This document shows, piece after piece, positions 1 to 6,464 of a stretch of 8,598 nt of DNA. The notes beneath the pieces were generated by a model, which was given only the letters and a program-made list of their open reading frames with translations, was not told where the DNA came from and ran no database searches. Source of the stretch: Chitinophagaceae bacterium. Lineage in GTDB: Bacteria; Bacteroidota; Bacteroidia; Chitinophagales; Chitinophagaceae. The DNA lies in the NCBI GenBank assembly GCA_018061385.1, contig JAGOUF010000066.1, positions 1 to 8,598 on the forward strand. Reading direction: 5' to 3'. Position 1 is the first letter of the stretch, and each line of letters opens with the position of its first letter. Made by a program: the position numbers and the translations under genes.

Positions 1-1
1 G

Positions 2-688
2 TGCAATATTTCTATTAAACAAAATGGTGCAAGTAAACCCGTAACCATTAATACAGAGTTGCTAAAAGCTTACTATTCAAGCGTTACAGAGGTTGCCAAA
101 GAATTAAATGCAAATGTAGATCAGTTATTATCTGCCATTTTGCGTTTGCCAGAAGTTGTTGTAAACTCAACTGAAATGTTGAATGAAAACGATTGGAAGG
201 CGTTTAATAAATTAATAGAAAGTGCTATTTACGATTTAAATGAACATAGAAAAGATGAAGGCAAAAGCTCCGAAGCCGATTTGTTGTTGCGTTTGGCAAA
301 TATTGAAGAGCAACAACAACTTATTAAAGATTTAGCACCTTTAAGAAAAGACAAAATAAAAGAAGGCTTACAAAAATTATTAACAGAACATGTAGGCAAA
401 GAAAACTACGACCCCAACCGTTTAGAGCAAGAGCTAATTTATTATATTGAAAAAATAGACATTAGCGAAGAGCAAGTTAGATTAAACAATCATTGCAATT
501 ATTTTAGAACAATTTTAGCCGAGAAAGGAAAAAGTAAAGGCAAAAAGCTATCTTTTATTTTACAAGAATTTGGCAGAGAAATTAATACCACAGGAAGCAA
601 AGCAAACAATGCCGATATTCAAAAATGTGTTGTAATGATGAAAGATGAATTAGAAAAAATGAAAGAACAAATCTTAAATGTTCTGTAG
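2..688 (+). CDS. yicC: YicC/YloC-family endoribonuclease, 5'-truncated by window edge
   Basis: The reading frame is open from base 2 to the TAG at 686-688, giving 228 codons of a protein whose family is about 290 residues, so roughly the first 60 residues lie outside the window. The TTG at 59 is an internal codon, not a start. The C-terminal third carries the family's most conserved block: after EEQVRLNNH comes a GKKLSFILQE stretch followed by the REINTTGSKA motif (about 539-604), then a helical tail, the DUF1732-type ending. The middle is charged and helical, as expected for these multimeric proteins. Family members are cytoplasmic metal-dependent endoribonucleases; E. coli YicC has been linked to turnover of the small RNA RyhB. 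That specific role should not be carried over here. gldH follows 55 bases later on the same strand without a visible terminator, so read-through is possible. Family assignment is confident; the RNA substrate is unknown. Confidence 0.9.
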   Translation, partial: CNISIKQNGASKPVTINTELLKAYYSSVTEVAKELNANVDQLLSAILRLPEVVVNSTEMLNENDWKAFNKLIESAIYDLNEHRKDEGKSSEADLLLRLANIEEQQQLIKDLAPLRKDKIKEGLQKLLTEHVGKENYDPNRLEQELIYYIEKIDISEEQVRLNNHCNYFRTILAEKGKSKGKKLSFILQEFGREINTTGSKANNADIQKCVVMMKDELEKMKEQILNVL

Positions 689-706
689 TTTTTATTTATT
701 CAACAA

Positions 707-714
707 TAACTTTT
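707..714 (+). promoter_or_regulatory. Possible -7 box upstream of gldH
   Basis: TAACTTTT matches seven of eight positions of the Bacteroidota -7 consensus TAnnTTTG. It ends 29 bases before the GTG start of gldH. No clear TTG -33 box is seen about 19 bases upstream, so this is a weak candidate; the operon could also be transcribed from upstream of yicC. Confidence 0.25.
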
Positions 715-743
715 AAACATCAACAAAACTTAAACTATTTTTT

Positions 744-1202
744 GTGAAGCAATTATTATTCGTAGTATCAATTATTGTGGTTTTTGCATCATGCACAACA
801 TTAGATGTGTACGAAAAAACAAAAACTTTTTCAAAACATGAGTGGAATAGTACAGATGTTGCAACGTTTAATTTTGAAATTGCCGACACCAATTCTTTAT
901 ACAATATGTTTGTAGTGTTGCGTCATGAAGATGGGTATAAGTATAAAAATATTTGGTTAGATATTGAAGCCATTGCACCAGATACTACATTGCAAATAAA
1001 GAGAAACTTCACGTTGTCCGACAATACAAAATGGTTGGGAAATGGCATGAGCGATATTGTAGAACATAGAATTAACTTCAATCCTGTACCTGCAAAACTT
1101 AAAAAAGGAACCTATAAGTTTACCCTAAAACAGGCCATGAGAGAAGATCCCTTGCAATACATTTTACAAGCTGGCATTAGGGTTGAAAAAGTAAAACCAT
1201 GA
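744..1202 (+). CDS. gldH: Gliding motility lipoprotein GldH
   Basis: This 152-residue exported lipoprotein matches GldH of Bacteroidota gliding motility. An N-terminal hydrophobic signal of about 14 residues ends in the lipobox FASC, with Cys17 as the lipidation site. The mature part has the hallmarks of the family: SLYNMFVVLRH (51-61), NIWLDI (69-74), WLGNGMSDIVEHR (97-109) and MREDPL (132-137). Translation starts at GTG 744: the frame has a stop at 714-716 and no ATG between, and this start places the signal peptide exactly at the N terminus. GldH is one of the lipoproteins needed for gliding in Flavobacterium johnsoniae and is found in many species with the type IX secretion/gliding machinery; its biochemical role is unclear. 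The stop codon overlaps the next gene's start (ATGA, 1199-1202), so it is coupled to the kinase and regulator that follow. The cell may or may not glide; GldH also occurs in non-gliders. Confidence 0.92.
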   Translation: MKQLLFVVSIIVVFASCTTLDVYEKTKTFSKHEWNSTDVATFNFEIADTNSLYNMFVVLRHEDGYKYKNIWLDIEAIAPDTTLQIKRNFTLSDNTKWLGNGMSDIVEHRINFNPVPAKLKKGTYKFTLKQAMREDPLQYILQAGIRVEKVKP

Positions 1203-2182
1203 TACGTTCTGTAAAGAAAAAATTTCTTTTAATTACCATTGTTTATTGGTTTTTATTGTTGTACATGATAGCAGCATTAATTTGGTGGTTTGTAGCATTA
1301 AACCACCAAAACAACGATATGGCTGCTTTGCGTTTGGCAGAACTAAACAAAGACGATCCAGCGTACTTGAATAAAGTAGAAAAAATTAACGATGCTCAAC
1401 AACGTAAAATAACCCAATACATTGGCGAAGGCACAACATTCTTAGCCCTAATTTTAATAGGAGCAGTATTTGTTTATAGAGCAGCACGTAAGCAAATTAA
1501 ATTATCGGCTCAGCAACAAAATTTTATGATGGCCGTAACGCATGAACTTAAAACACCCATTGCCATTACGCAACTTAATTTAGAAACTTTACAAAAGCGT
1601 AAATTAGAAGAAGATAAACAACAAAAATTAATTGCCAATACATTACAAGAAGCCAATCGGTTAAATAGTTTGTGCAACAATATTTTATTGGCTGCACAAT
1701 TAGATGGTGGTGCATACAATAGCTCCAAACACGAAGTAAATTTTACCGATTTAATTGAAGGTTGCATAGACAATTGTATCAGCCGTTTTCCACAAAGAAA
1801 TTTTCAATACAATATTCAAGAACGTATATATATAATTGGAGAAGAATTGTTGCTACAAATGTTGGTGAACAATTTAATAGAAAATGCCATTAAATATTCG
1901 CCTAAAACAGCAACAATTGTTATTGCTTTAACACAACAAAATAAACAAGCCATTTTTGCTGTTACAGATGAAGGTTTTGGTATTGCCAATGAAGAAAAGA
2001 AAAAAATATTTGAAAAATTTTATAGAGCAGGAAACGAAAATACTAGAGCAGCAAAAGGAACAGGCTTAGGACTTTACTTGTGTAAGAAAATTGTAGAAGA
2101 CCACAATGGCTACATTTCTGTGACAGATAATTTGCCACAAGGAAGTATTTTTACAGCTACATTTAAGATAGAACATGAGTAA
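1199..2182 (+). CDS. Membrane sensor histidine kinase (HisKA/HATPase)
   Basis: This 327-residue kinase has two membrane helices, at about residues 9-33 and 77-95. They enclose a short extracytoplasmic loop of some 40 residues, probably too small for a classical sensor domain, so the signal may be sensed in the membrane or through a partner protein. No HAMP domain is evident. The dimerisation/phosphoacceptor helix follows directly, with His115 in the H-box (AVTHELKTP). The ATPase part shows the N-box with Asn225 and Asn229 (NNLIENAIKYSP), the G1 box around Asp257 (DEGFGI), an F-box (FEKFYRAG) and the G2 box GTGLGL (287-292), so it should be catalytically complete. The ATG lies inside the end of gldH (4-base overlap), and its own end overlaps the next gene by 8 bases. 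It is clearly the partner of the downstream regulator. The stimulus cannot be read from the sequence. Confidence 0.95.
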   Translation: MIRSVKKKFLLITIVYWFLLLYMIAALIWWFVALNHQNNDMAALRLAELNKDDPAYLNKVEKINDAQQRKITQYIGEGTTFLALILIGAVFVYRAARKQIKLSAQQQNFMMAVTHELKTPIAITQLNLETLQKRKLEEDKQQKLIANTLQEANRLNSLCNNILLAAQLDGGAYNSSKHEVNFTDLIEGCIDNCISRFPQRNFQYNIQERIYIIGEELLLQMLVNNLIENAIKYSPKTATIVIALTQQNKQAIFAVTDEGFGIANEEKKKIFEKFYRAGNENTRAAKGTGLGLYLCKKIVEDHNGYISVTDNLPQGSIFTATFKIEHE

Positions 2183-2879
2183 TAACAAAGCCAATATATT
2201 GTTAGTAGAAGATGAGGAAAATTTGCACGAACCATTGAAGCTAAATCTTGAAATGGAAGGCTATACAGTTACCAGTGCATACGATGGAACTGAAGCTTTG
2301 AAGCATATTGCCAATGAATATTTTGATTTAATTATTTTAGATGTAATGCTGCCAGAAATTGATGGCGTAACAGTAGCCGAAACTGTTAGAGTAAACAACA
2401 ACAATGTTCCTATTTTAATGTTAAGTGCTAAAAATGCAAGTGCCGATAGAGTGTTGGGTTTAAAAAAAGGAGCCGACGATTATTTAACCAAGCCATTTAA
2501 TTTAGAAGAACTGTTGTTAAGAGTTGAGAAACTAATCAACAAAAATAAAAAATTGTTAGATAAAGAAAATATTGGCGATACATACACGTTTGGAAACAAT
2601 TTGGTAGATTTTAAGGCACAAGATGCCATAACCTTTGATGGTAAAAAAGTTGAATTAAGCAAAAAAGAAGCACAGCTTTTAAAGTTATTGTTCGAGAATA
2701 AAAATGAAGTTGTAACCAGAGAAAAAATATTGCAAATGGTTTGGGGTTACAACGTTTATCCTACTACAAGAACCATCGATAATTTTATTCTCAACTTTAG
2801 AAAATATTTTGAAGAAGATAGCCGAAATCCAAAATACTTTCATAGTGTAAGAGGCGTTGGTTATAAGTACACCATTTAG
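2175..2879 (+). CDS. OmpR/PhoB-family response regulator
   Basis: This 234-residue two-domain transcription factor is complete. The receiver domain (about 5-120) has the acidic pocket Glu12-Asp13-Glu14, the phosphoacceptor Asp56 in the stretch LIILDVMLPEIDG, Ser84 in LMLSAK, and Lys106 in DYLTKPF. The C-terminal winged-helix DNA-binding domain (about 140-234) shows the typical LSKKEAQLLKLL helix, the REKIL...VWGY recognition region, RTIDNFILNFRKYFEED and the closing VRGVGYKYTI hairpin. By family, phosphorylation from the kinase just upstream promotes dimerisation and binding to direct-repeat operators. Its ATG sits inside the last codons of the kinase gene (8-base overlap), which strongly supports coupled expression. 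It resembles the RprY-like regulators of Bacteroidota in architecture, but I cannot name its orthologue or target genes. Confidence 0.95.
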   Translation: MSNNKANILLVEDEENLHEPLKLNLEMEGYTVTSAYDGTEALKHIANEYFDLIILDVMLPEIDGVTVAETVRVNNNNVPILMLSAKNASADRVLGLKKGADDYLTKPFNLEELLLRVEKLINKNKKLLDKENIGDTYTFGNNLVDFKAQDAITFDGKKVELSKKEAQLLKLLFENKNEVVTREKILQMVWGYNVYPTTRTIDNFILNFRKYFEEDSRNPKYFHSVRGVGYKYTI

Positions 2880-2910
2880 CAATTTTGCTATGGTTCGTGT
2901 CTATTACTAA

Positions 2911-2930
2911 GTTTTGTGTCCTCACGAAAC
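2911..2930. terminator. Imperfect hairpin between convergent genes, possible terminator
   Basis: GTTTTGTG (2911-2918) and CACGAAAC (2923-2930) form an 8-bp stem with one wobble/mismatch position and a TCCT loop. It lies 31 bases after the regulator stop and 23 bases before the convergent batD stop, where a bidirectional terminator would be expected. No T-run follows on either strand, so it is not a classical Rho-independent terminator. An upstream TTCGTG (2894-2899) could pair with the same right arm. Confidence 0.3.
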
Positions 2931-2953
2931 ATAGAAAAAACATTCAACCAAAC

Positions 2954-4294
2954 TCATCCAACTATACATTTTAATTGATGTATCATAAAATGTTTATCTA
3001 AAGTATCGTTTCCTGCATACAACGCAGTATTGCATTGTTGAACAATAGTTGCAGCAATTGTTTTAGAAGATTCACTTACATGATTTGTTGCTAGAATTTC
3101 AGTAGCAATTTGTTTGGCTTTAGTAAAAAAAACAGCATCATCAATTAAATTCCATTCTAGGGTTTGTACTTGTTCTGCAAGAGAAGTTTTAGATTGATGT
3201 GTTGTTGAAATAGTTGGTTCACTTAATTTTTCAATAGTTTCAGCAGTTGCTTTGTGTGTAGTTTTCTTGCCAAAACGCAACCACCAACCAATGCCTGCAA
3301 GCAATGCAATTGCAGGTACAATCCAAAAGTATTTTTTATTGGTAATGTCTTTTTGTAACTTACTTTCATCAAAAGCAGTAGTTAACGCAGGCAAAACAGT
3401 TATAGATAAACTATCTGTTTTTTGTGTAATGTAGTTTTTGGTTGCAACATCAAAATAGACAAACTCAATTGCAGGAATTGTATAATTGCCTTTTTGAATA
3501 ACGGTAAACGGCACATTAAATTCTTTAACACCCGTATTAGGGAAAACAAATTTATTTACAGATTCATTGTTGTTGGTTTCATAAGCTGTAAACTCTTTTG
3601 GCCAGTTTATGGTTGGGCAATGAATACTTGCAAAATTTCCACTACCAGCAATACTAATTTTTAATGTATTGGTTTCGTTGGCGGTGTCTGTTTTTTTGTT
3701 AAGTGTAGCAACAATTGCAAACTGTCCAATTGCACCTGTAAACAAAGAATTTTGTGCGTTGTTGTTGGGCAACGCTGTAACAGTTATATTAACAGGTGTA
3801 CTGTTTGTAATAAAAACCTCATCGTGAGAAAAGGCTTTTTGTTGTTTAATTTGCTCTTCTGTAACACCTTTGTCGTACACAGCGAAAATATTTTCTACGC
3901 TAGCAGTATCTAATAAAATATTGCCTTCGTGTAAAGGAATTAATTGAACTTTTCTTATAGCAGTTACTCTAAATAATTTTCCATTGTGCCGTTCAACCTC
4001 AGGTACAATGTCGTTGTTTGTCATTTCTTGTACACTGCAGCCAGTAAAAATGGGCATTTTAATTACTTTACTTTGTGCTTGTACGCAAGTATAAAATTTA
4101 TACGTAACTAAAATTGGTTCACCAACAAAAGCATTTAATGTAGAGGCTTCGGTTTTTATAAAAACATTTTTATTTACAACCGATGCAGGTAATTGGCCAT
4201 TGTTTTTAAATGCAGCATAATCCAACTCATTTAAAGGTTGTGTAAATGCAGCCAATGGAAACAATAAAATAAAAATAAGTGTACAATTTTTCAT
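2954..4294 (-). CDS. BatD-family (oxygen tolerance) membrane-anchored protein
   Basis: This 446-residue protein has a cleavable-looking signal peptide (1-19, ending AAFTQ) and a long extracytoplasmic beta-rich region. One transmembrane helix sits at about 322-339 (YFWIVPAIALLAGIGWWL), followed by a cytoplasmic helical tail of about 105 residues. The first extracytoplasmic segment has the typical opening AFVGEPILVTYKFYT (55-69) and RVTAIRKVQLIPLHEG (109-124); a second repeat-like domain has SLFTGAIGQF, LKISIAGSGNF and a KGNYTIPAIEF strand. This layout is that of the BatD/oxygen-tolerance family. BatD is usually encoded with the VWA proteins BatA/BatB, BatC/E and a MoxR ATPase, which are absent here, so this looks like a second, stand-alone paralogue. 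Despite the Bacteroides fragilis aerotolerance name, the family's biochemical function is unsettled. It converges on the regulator gene and diverges from cdsA. Confidence 0.75.
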   Translation of the reverse strand: MKNCTLIFILLFPLAAFTQPLNELDYAAFKNNGQLPASVVNKNVFIKTEASTLNAFVGEPILVTYKFYTCVQAQSKVIKMPIFTGCSVQEMTNNDIVPEVERHNGKLFRVTAIRKVQLIPLHEGNILLDTASVENIFAVYDKGVTEEQIKQQKAFSHDEVFITNSTPVNITVTALPNNNAQNSLFTGAIGQFAIVATLNKKTDTANETNTLKISIAGSGNFASIHCPTINWPKEFTAYETNNNESVNKFVFPNTGVKEFNVPFTVIQKGNYTIPAIEFVYFDVATKNYITQKTDSLSITVLPALTTAFDESKLQKDITNKKYFWIVPAIALLAGIGWWLRFGKKTTHKATAETIEKLSEPTISTTHQSKTSLAEQVQTLEWNLIDDAVFFTKAKQIATEILATNHVSESSKTIAATIVQQCNTALYAGNDTLDKHFMIHQLKCIVG

Positions 4295-4413
4295 GCAGTT
4301 TCAACCAATTGTTTGTTGCCAATACTTTATAAACAATAAAGAAAAGAAGATAAATATACACTTGTGTTTTTTGCCACTACATATTTTGTTAATTTGCTGT
4401 AATATCTTGCTTT
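4295..4413. other. Divergent intergenic region, batD / cdsA
   Basis: These 119 AT-rich bases must hold the promoters of both batD (leftward) and cdsA (rightward). On the + strand the best box is TTAATTTG (4389-4396), seven of eight positions of TAnnTTTG, ending 17 bases before the cdsA ATG. I found no convincing counterpart for batD on the other strand. No strong inverted repeat or RNA structure is visible. Confidence 0.4.
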
Positions 4414-5280
4414 ATGGCATTAAACATTGAAACTTTTAAAACCCGAGCATTAACAGCACTTGTGTTTGTTGTAATTATGTTAGGTGGCTTGTTGTACAAC
4501 CAATGGAGTTTTTTGGCATTGTTTACACTTGTACATTTTGGTTGTTGGGTAGAGTACCAAAAACTGGTAGGGTTAATTGATAAAGAGTATCAACAAGTGA
4601 ACAGCTTTCATCAATATGGTGTAATGTTAGCAGGCTTTGGTTTTGTATTGTTTATGCTAAACGATACCTATAGTATTGGCAATTTTAAATTGCATGAACT
4701 GGGTTGGTGGATGATTGTTCTTGCTGCCATTGCATTGCCAATTGTAGAAGTTTTATTTAGTAAAAAACCCAATGCCAAATTAATTGTTCATTCTTTTTTA
4801 GGATTGGTATATATTTCTTTAAGTTGGGGATTGATGATGAATTTACGAGATATGCCAACAGGCTTAATAGTTCCACTGGTATTAATTGCATCTATTTGGA
4901 TTAACGATACAATGGCTTACATAGTTGGTTCTTTTATTGGCAAAACGCCACTCTCTAAAATATCACCCAAGAAAACTTGGGAAGGCACAATTGGCGGTGC
5001 AGTATTGGCAATTGTTGTTGTAGGAATTGTGATGAGCAATATTGATACATCAACCATAAATTCTTCAGTTAAATTACCCAATTATCATTGGTATGTAATT
5101 GCTGCAATTGGTGCAATTGTGGGTACTTTGGGCGATTTGTTAGAAAGCAAATTAAAGCGATTGGCCAACGTAAAAGATAGTGGTAGTTTTATGCCAGGGC
5201 ATGGAGGTTTTTTAGATAGATTTGATTCGTTAATATTGGCTACACCTTTTGTTTGGTTATATTTAAGGTTGGTATTGTAG
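4414..5280 (+). CDS. cdsA: Phosphatidate cytidylyltransferase
   Basis: This is CdsA, an integral membrane enzyme that makes CDP-diacylglycerol from phosphatidate and CTP, the branch point for all bacterial phospholipids. At 288 residues it has the usual length. It is almost entirely hydrophobic, with about seven or eight membrane helices. The C-terminal family signature is complete at 245-271: SKLKR, then KDSG, then PGHGGFLDRFD, with Asp255, His263, Asp268 and Asp271. The other conserved sites, WINDTMAY (162-169) and SPKKTWEG (184-191), are also present. The ATG at 4414 gives the standard N terminus (FKTRALTALVFV). psd follows 139 bases later on the same strand, a pairing that makes sense because both enzymes serve phosphatidylethanolamine synthesis. 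The connecting phosphatidylserine synthase is not in the window. Confidence 0.97.
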   Translation: MALNIETFKTRALTALVFVVIMLGGLLYNQWSFLALFTLVHFGCWVEYQKLVGLIDKEYQQVNSFHQYGVMLAGFGFVLFMLNDTYSIGNFKLHELGWWMIVLAAIALPIVEVLFSKKPNAKLIVHSFLGLVYISLSWGLMMNLRDMPTGLIVPLVLIASIWINDTMAYIVGSFIGKTPLSKISPKKTWEGTIGGAVLAIVVVGIVMSNIDTSTINSSVKLPNYHWYVIAAIGAIVGTLGDLLESKLKRLANVKDSGSFMPGHGGFLDRFDSLILATPFVWLYLRLVL

Positions 5281-5296
5281 AAAGGATGAGAAAAGC

Positions 5297-5348
5297 TCAC
5301 CCAAGTTATAGTTGTTGAAGAGTGCGACGCCGAGGGTGATGAACTATA
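5297..5348. repeat. GC-rich, fold-prone patch in the cdsA-psd spacer
   Basis: Two perfect inverted repeats lie here: TCACCC (5297-5302) with GGGTGA (5334-5339), and TATAGTT (5307-5313) with AACTATA (5342-5348). They interleave, so they could form alternative hairpins or a pseudoknot rather than one nested stem. The core 5314-5344 has 18 G/C in 31 bases, clearly richer than its surroundings. It could be a cdsA terminator-like structure, a psd leader element or a dispersed intergenic repeat; the sequence alone does not decide. Confidence 0.4.
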
Positions 5349-5393
5349 TTCTTTTGCTGGCTACAAAAACTTCCTGCTTTCAACGTTCAGCAT

Positions 5394-5401
5394 TACATTT
5401 G
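5394..5401 (+). promoter_or_regulatory. -7 promoter box of psd (TAnnTTTG)
   Basis: TACATTTG is a perfect match to the Bacteroidota -7 consensus TAnnTTTG. It ends 18 bases before the ATG at 5420, a suitable distance for a short leader. The -33 region has no clear TTG. If used, psd is transcribed independently of cdsA, and the TTG start at 5312 is excluded. Confidence 0.45.
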
Positions 5402-5419
5402 CCGTTCAATTTTTATTAC

Positions 5420-6079
5420 ATGACAATACATAGAGAAGGTTATCAAACAATTGGCATTACAGCATTAATTTTTGGATTGGCAAACGTGGCTTCCTTTTAT
5501 TTTTTAAGTGCATCTATGCCTTGGTTGGCGTTGGTAATATTTATAGTTACGTTGTTTTTGTTTTTATTTATTATTTCTTTTTTTAGAATACCCAATAGAC
5601 AATTAACGATTGATGATAATAAAATTATTTGTCCTGCCGATGGCAAGGTTGTGGTAATTGAAGAAATAGTTGACGTAGAATATTTTAACGATAAAAGAAT
5701 ACAAGTAAGTGTTTTTATGAGCCCTGCAAATGTGCATGTAAATAGAAACCCTATGAGTGGAGAAGTATTGTACAACAAATATCACAAAGGAAAATACTTA
5801 GTTGCTTGGCACCCAAAAAGTTCTACAGAAAACGAACGCTGGAGTGTAGTTGTAAAAAACAATTTTGGTACAATATTGTACAAACAAATTGCTGGAGCAT
5901 TGGCTAAAAGAATTTGTAATTATACCGTGGTTGGAGAGCAAGTAGAACAGTGTAACGAATATGGATTTATAAAATTTGGTAGTCGTGTAGATATTTTATT
6001 GCCTGTTGGAACTAAGGTGAATGTGGCACTAAATGAAGTTGTAAAAGGCGGAGTTACTGTTTTAGCAACTTGGAAATAG
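5420..6079 (+). CDS. psd: Phosphatidylserine decarboxylase (short form)
   Basis: This membrane enzyme decarboxylates phosphatidylserine to phosphatidylethanolamine. The protein is 219 residues, the usual size of the short (archaeal-like) Psd form common in Bacteroidota. Two membrane helices (about 11-30 and 35-54) precede the catalytic domain. CPADG (71-75), FMSPANVHVNRNP (99-111) with His106, and the self-cleavage site KFGSR (185-189) are present. Cleavage between Gly187 and Ser188 should generate the pyruvoyl group on the new alpha chain. I chose ATG 5420 rather than the TTG at 5312: the extra 36 residues are not membrane- or Psd-like, and they would cover a TAnnTTTG box. cdsA is upstream on the same strand. 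The next gene downstream has its own promoter-like site, so psd likely ends the unit. Confidence 0.95.
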   Translation: MTIHREGYQTIGITALIFGLANVASFYFLSASMPWLALVIFIVTLFLFLFIISFFRIPNRQLTIDDNKIICPADGKVVVIEEIVDVEYFNDKRIQVSVFMSPANVHVNRNPMSGEVLYNKYHKGKYLVAWHPKSSTENERWSVVVKNNFGTILYKQIAGALAKRICNYTVVGEQVEQCNEYGFIKFGSRVDILLPVGTKVNVALNEVVKGGVTVLATWK

Positions 6080-6151
6080 TTGATAATCAGCAAAGTTTTT
6101 TGATGAAATAACTTTAACAGGGTGGTTATTATTTTAATCTGTTTTTAATTG

Positions 6152-6159
6152 TATCTTTA
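6152..6159 (+). promoter_or_regulatory. Probable -7 box for the small Cys/Lys-rich gene
   Basis: TATCTTTA matches seven of eight positions of TAnnTTTG. It is 32 bases upstream of the ATG at 6192, within the 112-base spacer after psd. No clear -33 TTG is present at the expected distance. Confidence 0.35.
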
Positions 6160-6191
6160 CAATAGATTTTTAAAACTCAAAAAATACAAGT

Positions 6192-6407
6192 ATGAAAAAA
6201 TTATTTTTAATTGCTGCTGCTGCATTCTTATTTACAGGTGTTGCTTTTGCAAATGATGGTGGTGGAAAAAAGAAATGTGCAAAAGGTGAAGCATGTTGCA
6301 AGAAAGATGCAAAAAAAGAAGATTGTAAAAAAGATAGCAAGGAAAAAGCATGTTGCAATAAAGATGCAAAAAAAACTACAGCTAAAGTAGAACCTAAAAA
6401 AGCTTAA
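6192..6407 (+). CDS. Small exported Lys/Cys-rich protein with internal repeat
   Basis: This 71-residue protein starts with a clear signal peptide (MKKLFLIAAAAFLFTG), with likely cleavage after VAFA (residue 20). The mature part of about 51 residues is extremely polar: 18 lysines, several Asp/Glu and six cysteines at 29, 35, 36, 45, 54 and 55. The motif ACC-[KN]-KDAKK occurs twice (34-42 and 53-61), 19 residues apart, and the DNA repeat behind it is nearly perfect, so it arose by duplication. No known domain is recognisable. Paired cysteines in a basic exported peptide could bind metal or form disulfides, but that is speculation. The gene is flanked by its own promoter-like box and a strong terminator, so it is likely a monocistronic, possibly well-expressed gene. 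The biased composition could raise doubt, but the signal peptide, terminator and start context support a real gene. Confidence 0.75.
   Translation: MKKLFLIAAAAFLFTGVAFANDGGGKKKCAKGEACCKKDAKKEDCKKDSKEKACCNKDAKKTTAKVEPKKA
6291..6374 (+). repeat. Direct repeat inside the Cys/Lys-rich gene
   Basis: Bases 6291-6317 and 6348-6374 are identical in 26 of 27 positions (the difference is at the twelfth base, G versus T). The units begin GCATGTTGCAA and end in an A-run. They are 57 bases apart, which keeps the reading frame and encodes the repeated ACC-x-KDAKK motif. Confidence 0.9.
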
Positions 6408-6426
6408 TTCATTTAATTTAATGAAT
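6407..6426 (+). repeat. AT-rich inverted repeat after the small gene
   Basis: ATTCATT (6407-6413) and AATGAAT (6420-6426) are perfect 7-base inverted arms around TAATTT. The structure begins at the stop codon of the small gene and lies directly before the strong terminator. It would be a weak hairpin, perhaps an accessory 3'-end structure. Confidence 0.5.
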
Positions 6427-6430
6427 GCCT

Positions 6431-6464
6431 CAGGCTTATTACGAAAGTGATAAGCCTGTTTTTT
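6431..6464 (+). terminator. Strong Rho-independent terminator with GAAA tetraloop
   Basis: CAGGCTTATTAC (6431-6442) pairs with GTGATAAGCCTG (6447-6458) over 12 positions, with one U-G wobble, closing a GAAA (GNRA-type) tetraloop. Six T follow directly (6459-6464). It ends the small Cys/Lys-rich gene. Its T-run reaches the stop codon of the convergent phosphodiesterase gene. On the opposite strand no T-run follows, so it acts mainly rightward. Confidence 0.92.

Noticed and set aside
59..688. A complete 209-residue protein starting at TTG 59
   Set aside because: The frame is open to the window edge and the protein is the C-terminal part of a longer YicC-family protein; the TTG is an internal Leu codon.
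3252..3664. Plus-strand open frames within the batD region
   Set aside because: They are opposite-strand shadows of the continuous 446-residue BatD-family gene.
5497..5785. Minus-strand open frames opposite psd
   Set aside because: They are antisense to a complete, motif-bearing decarboxylase gene and have no signal of their own.
6092..6115. AAAGTT/AACTTT inverted repeat after psd as a terminator
   Set aside because: The stem is only six AT-rich pairs with a 12-base loop and no following T-run.
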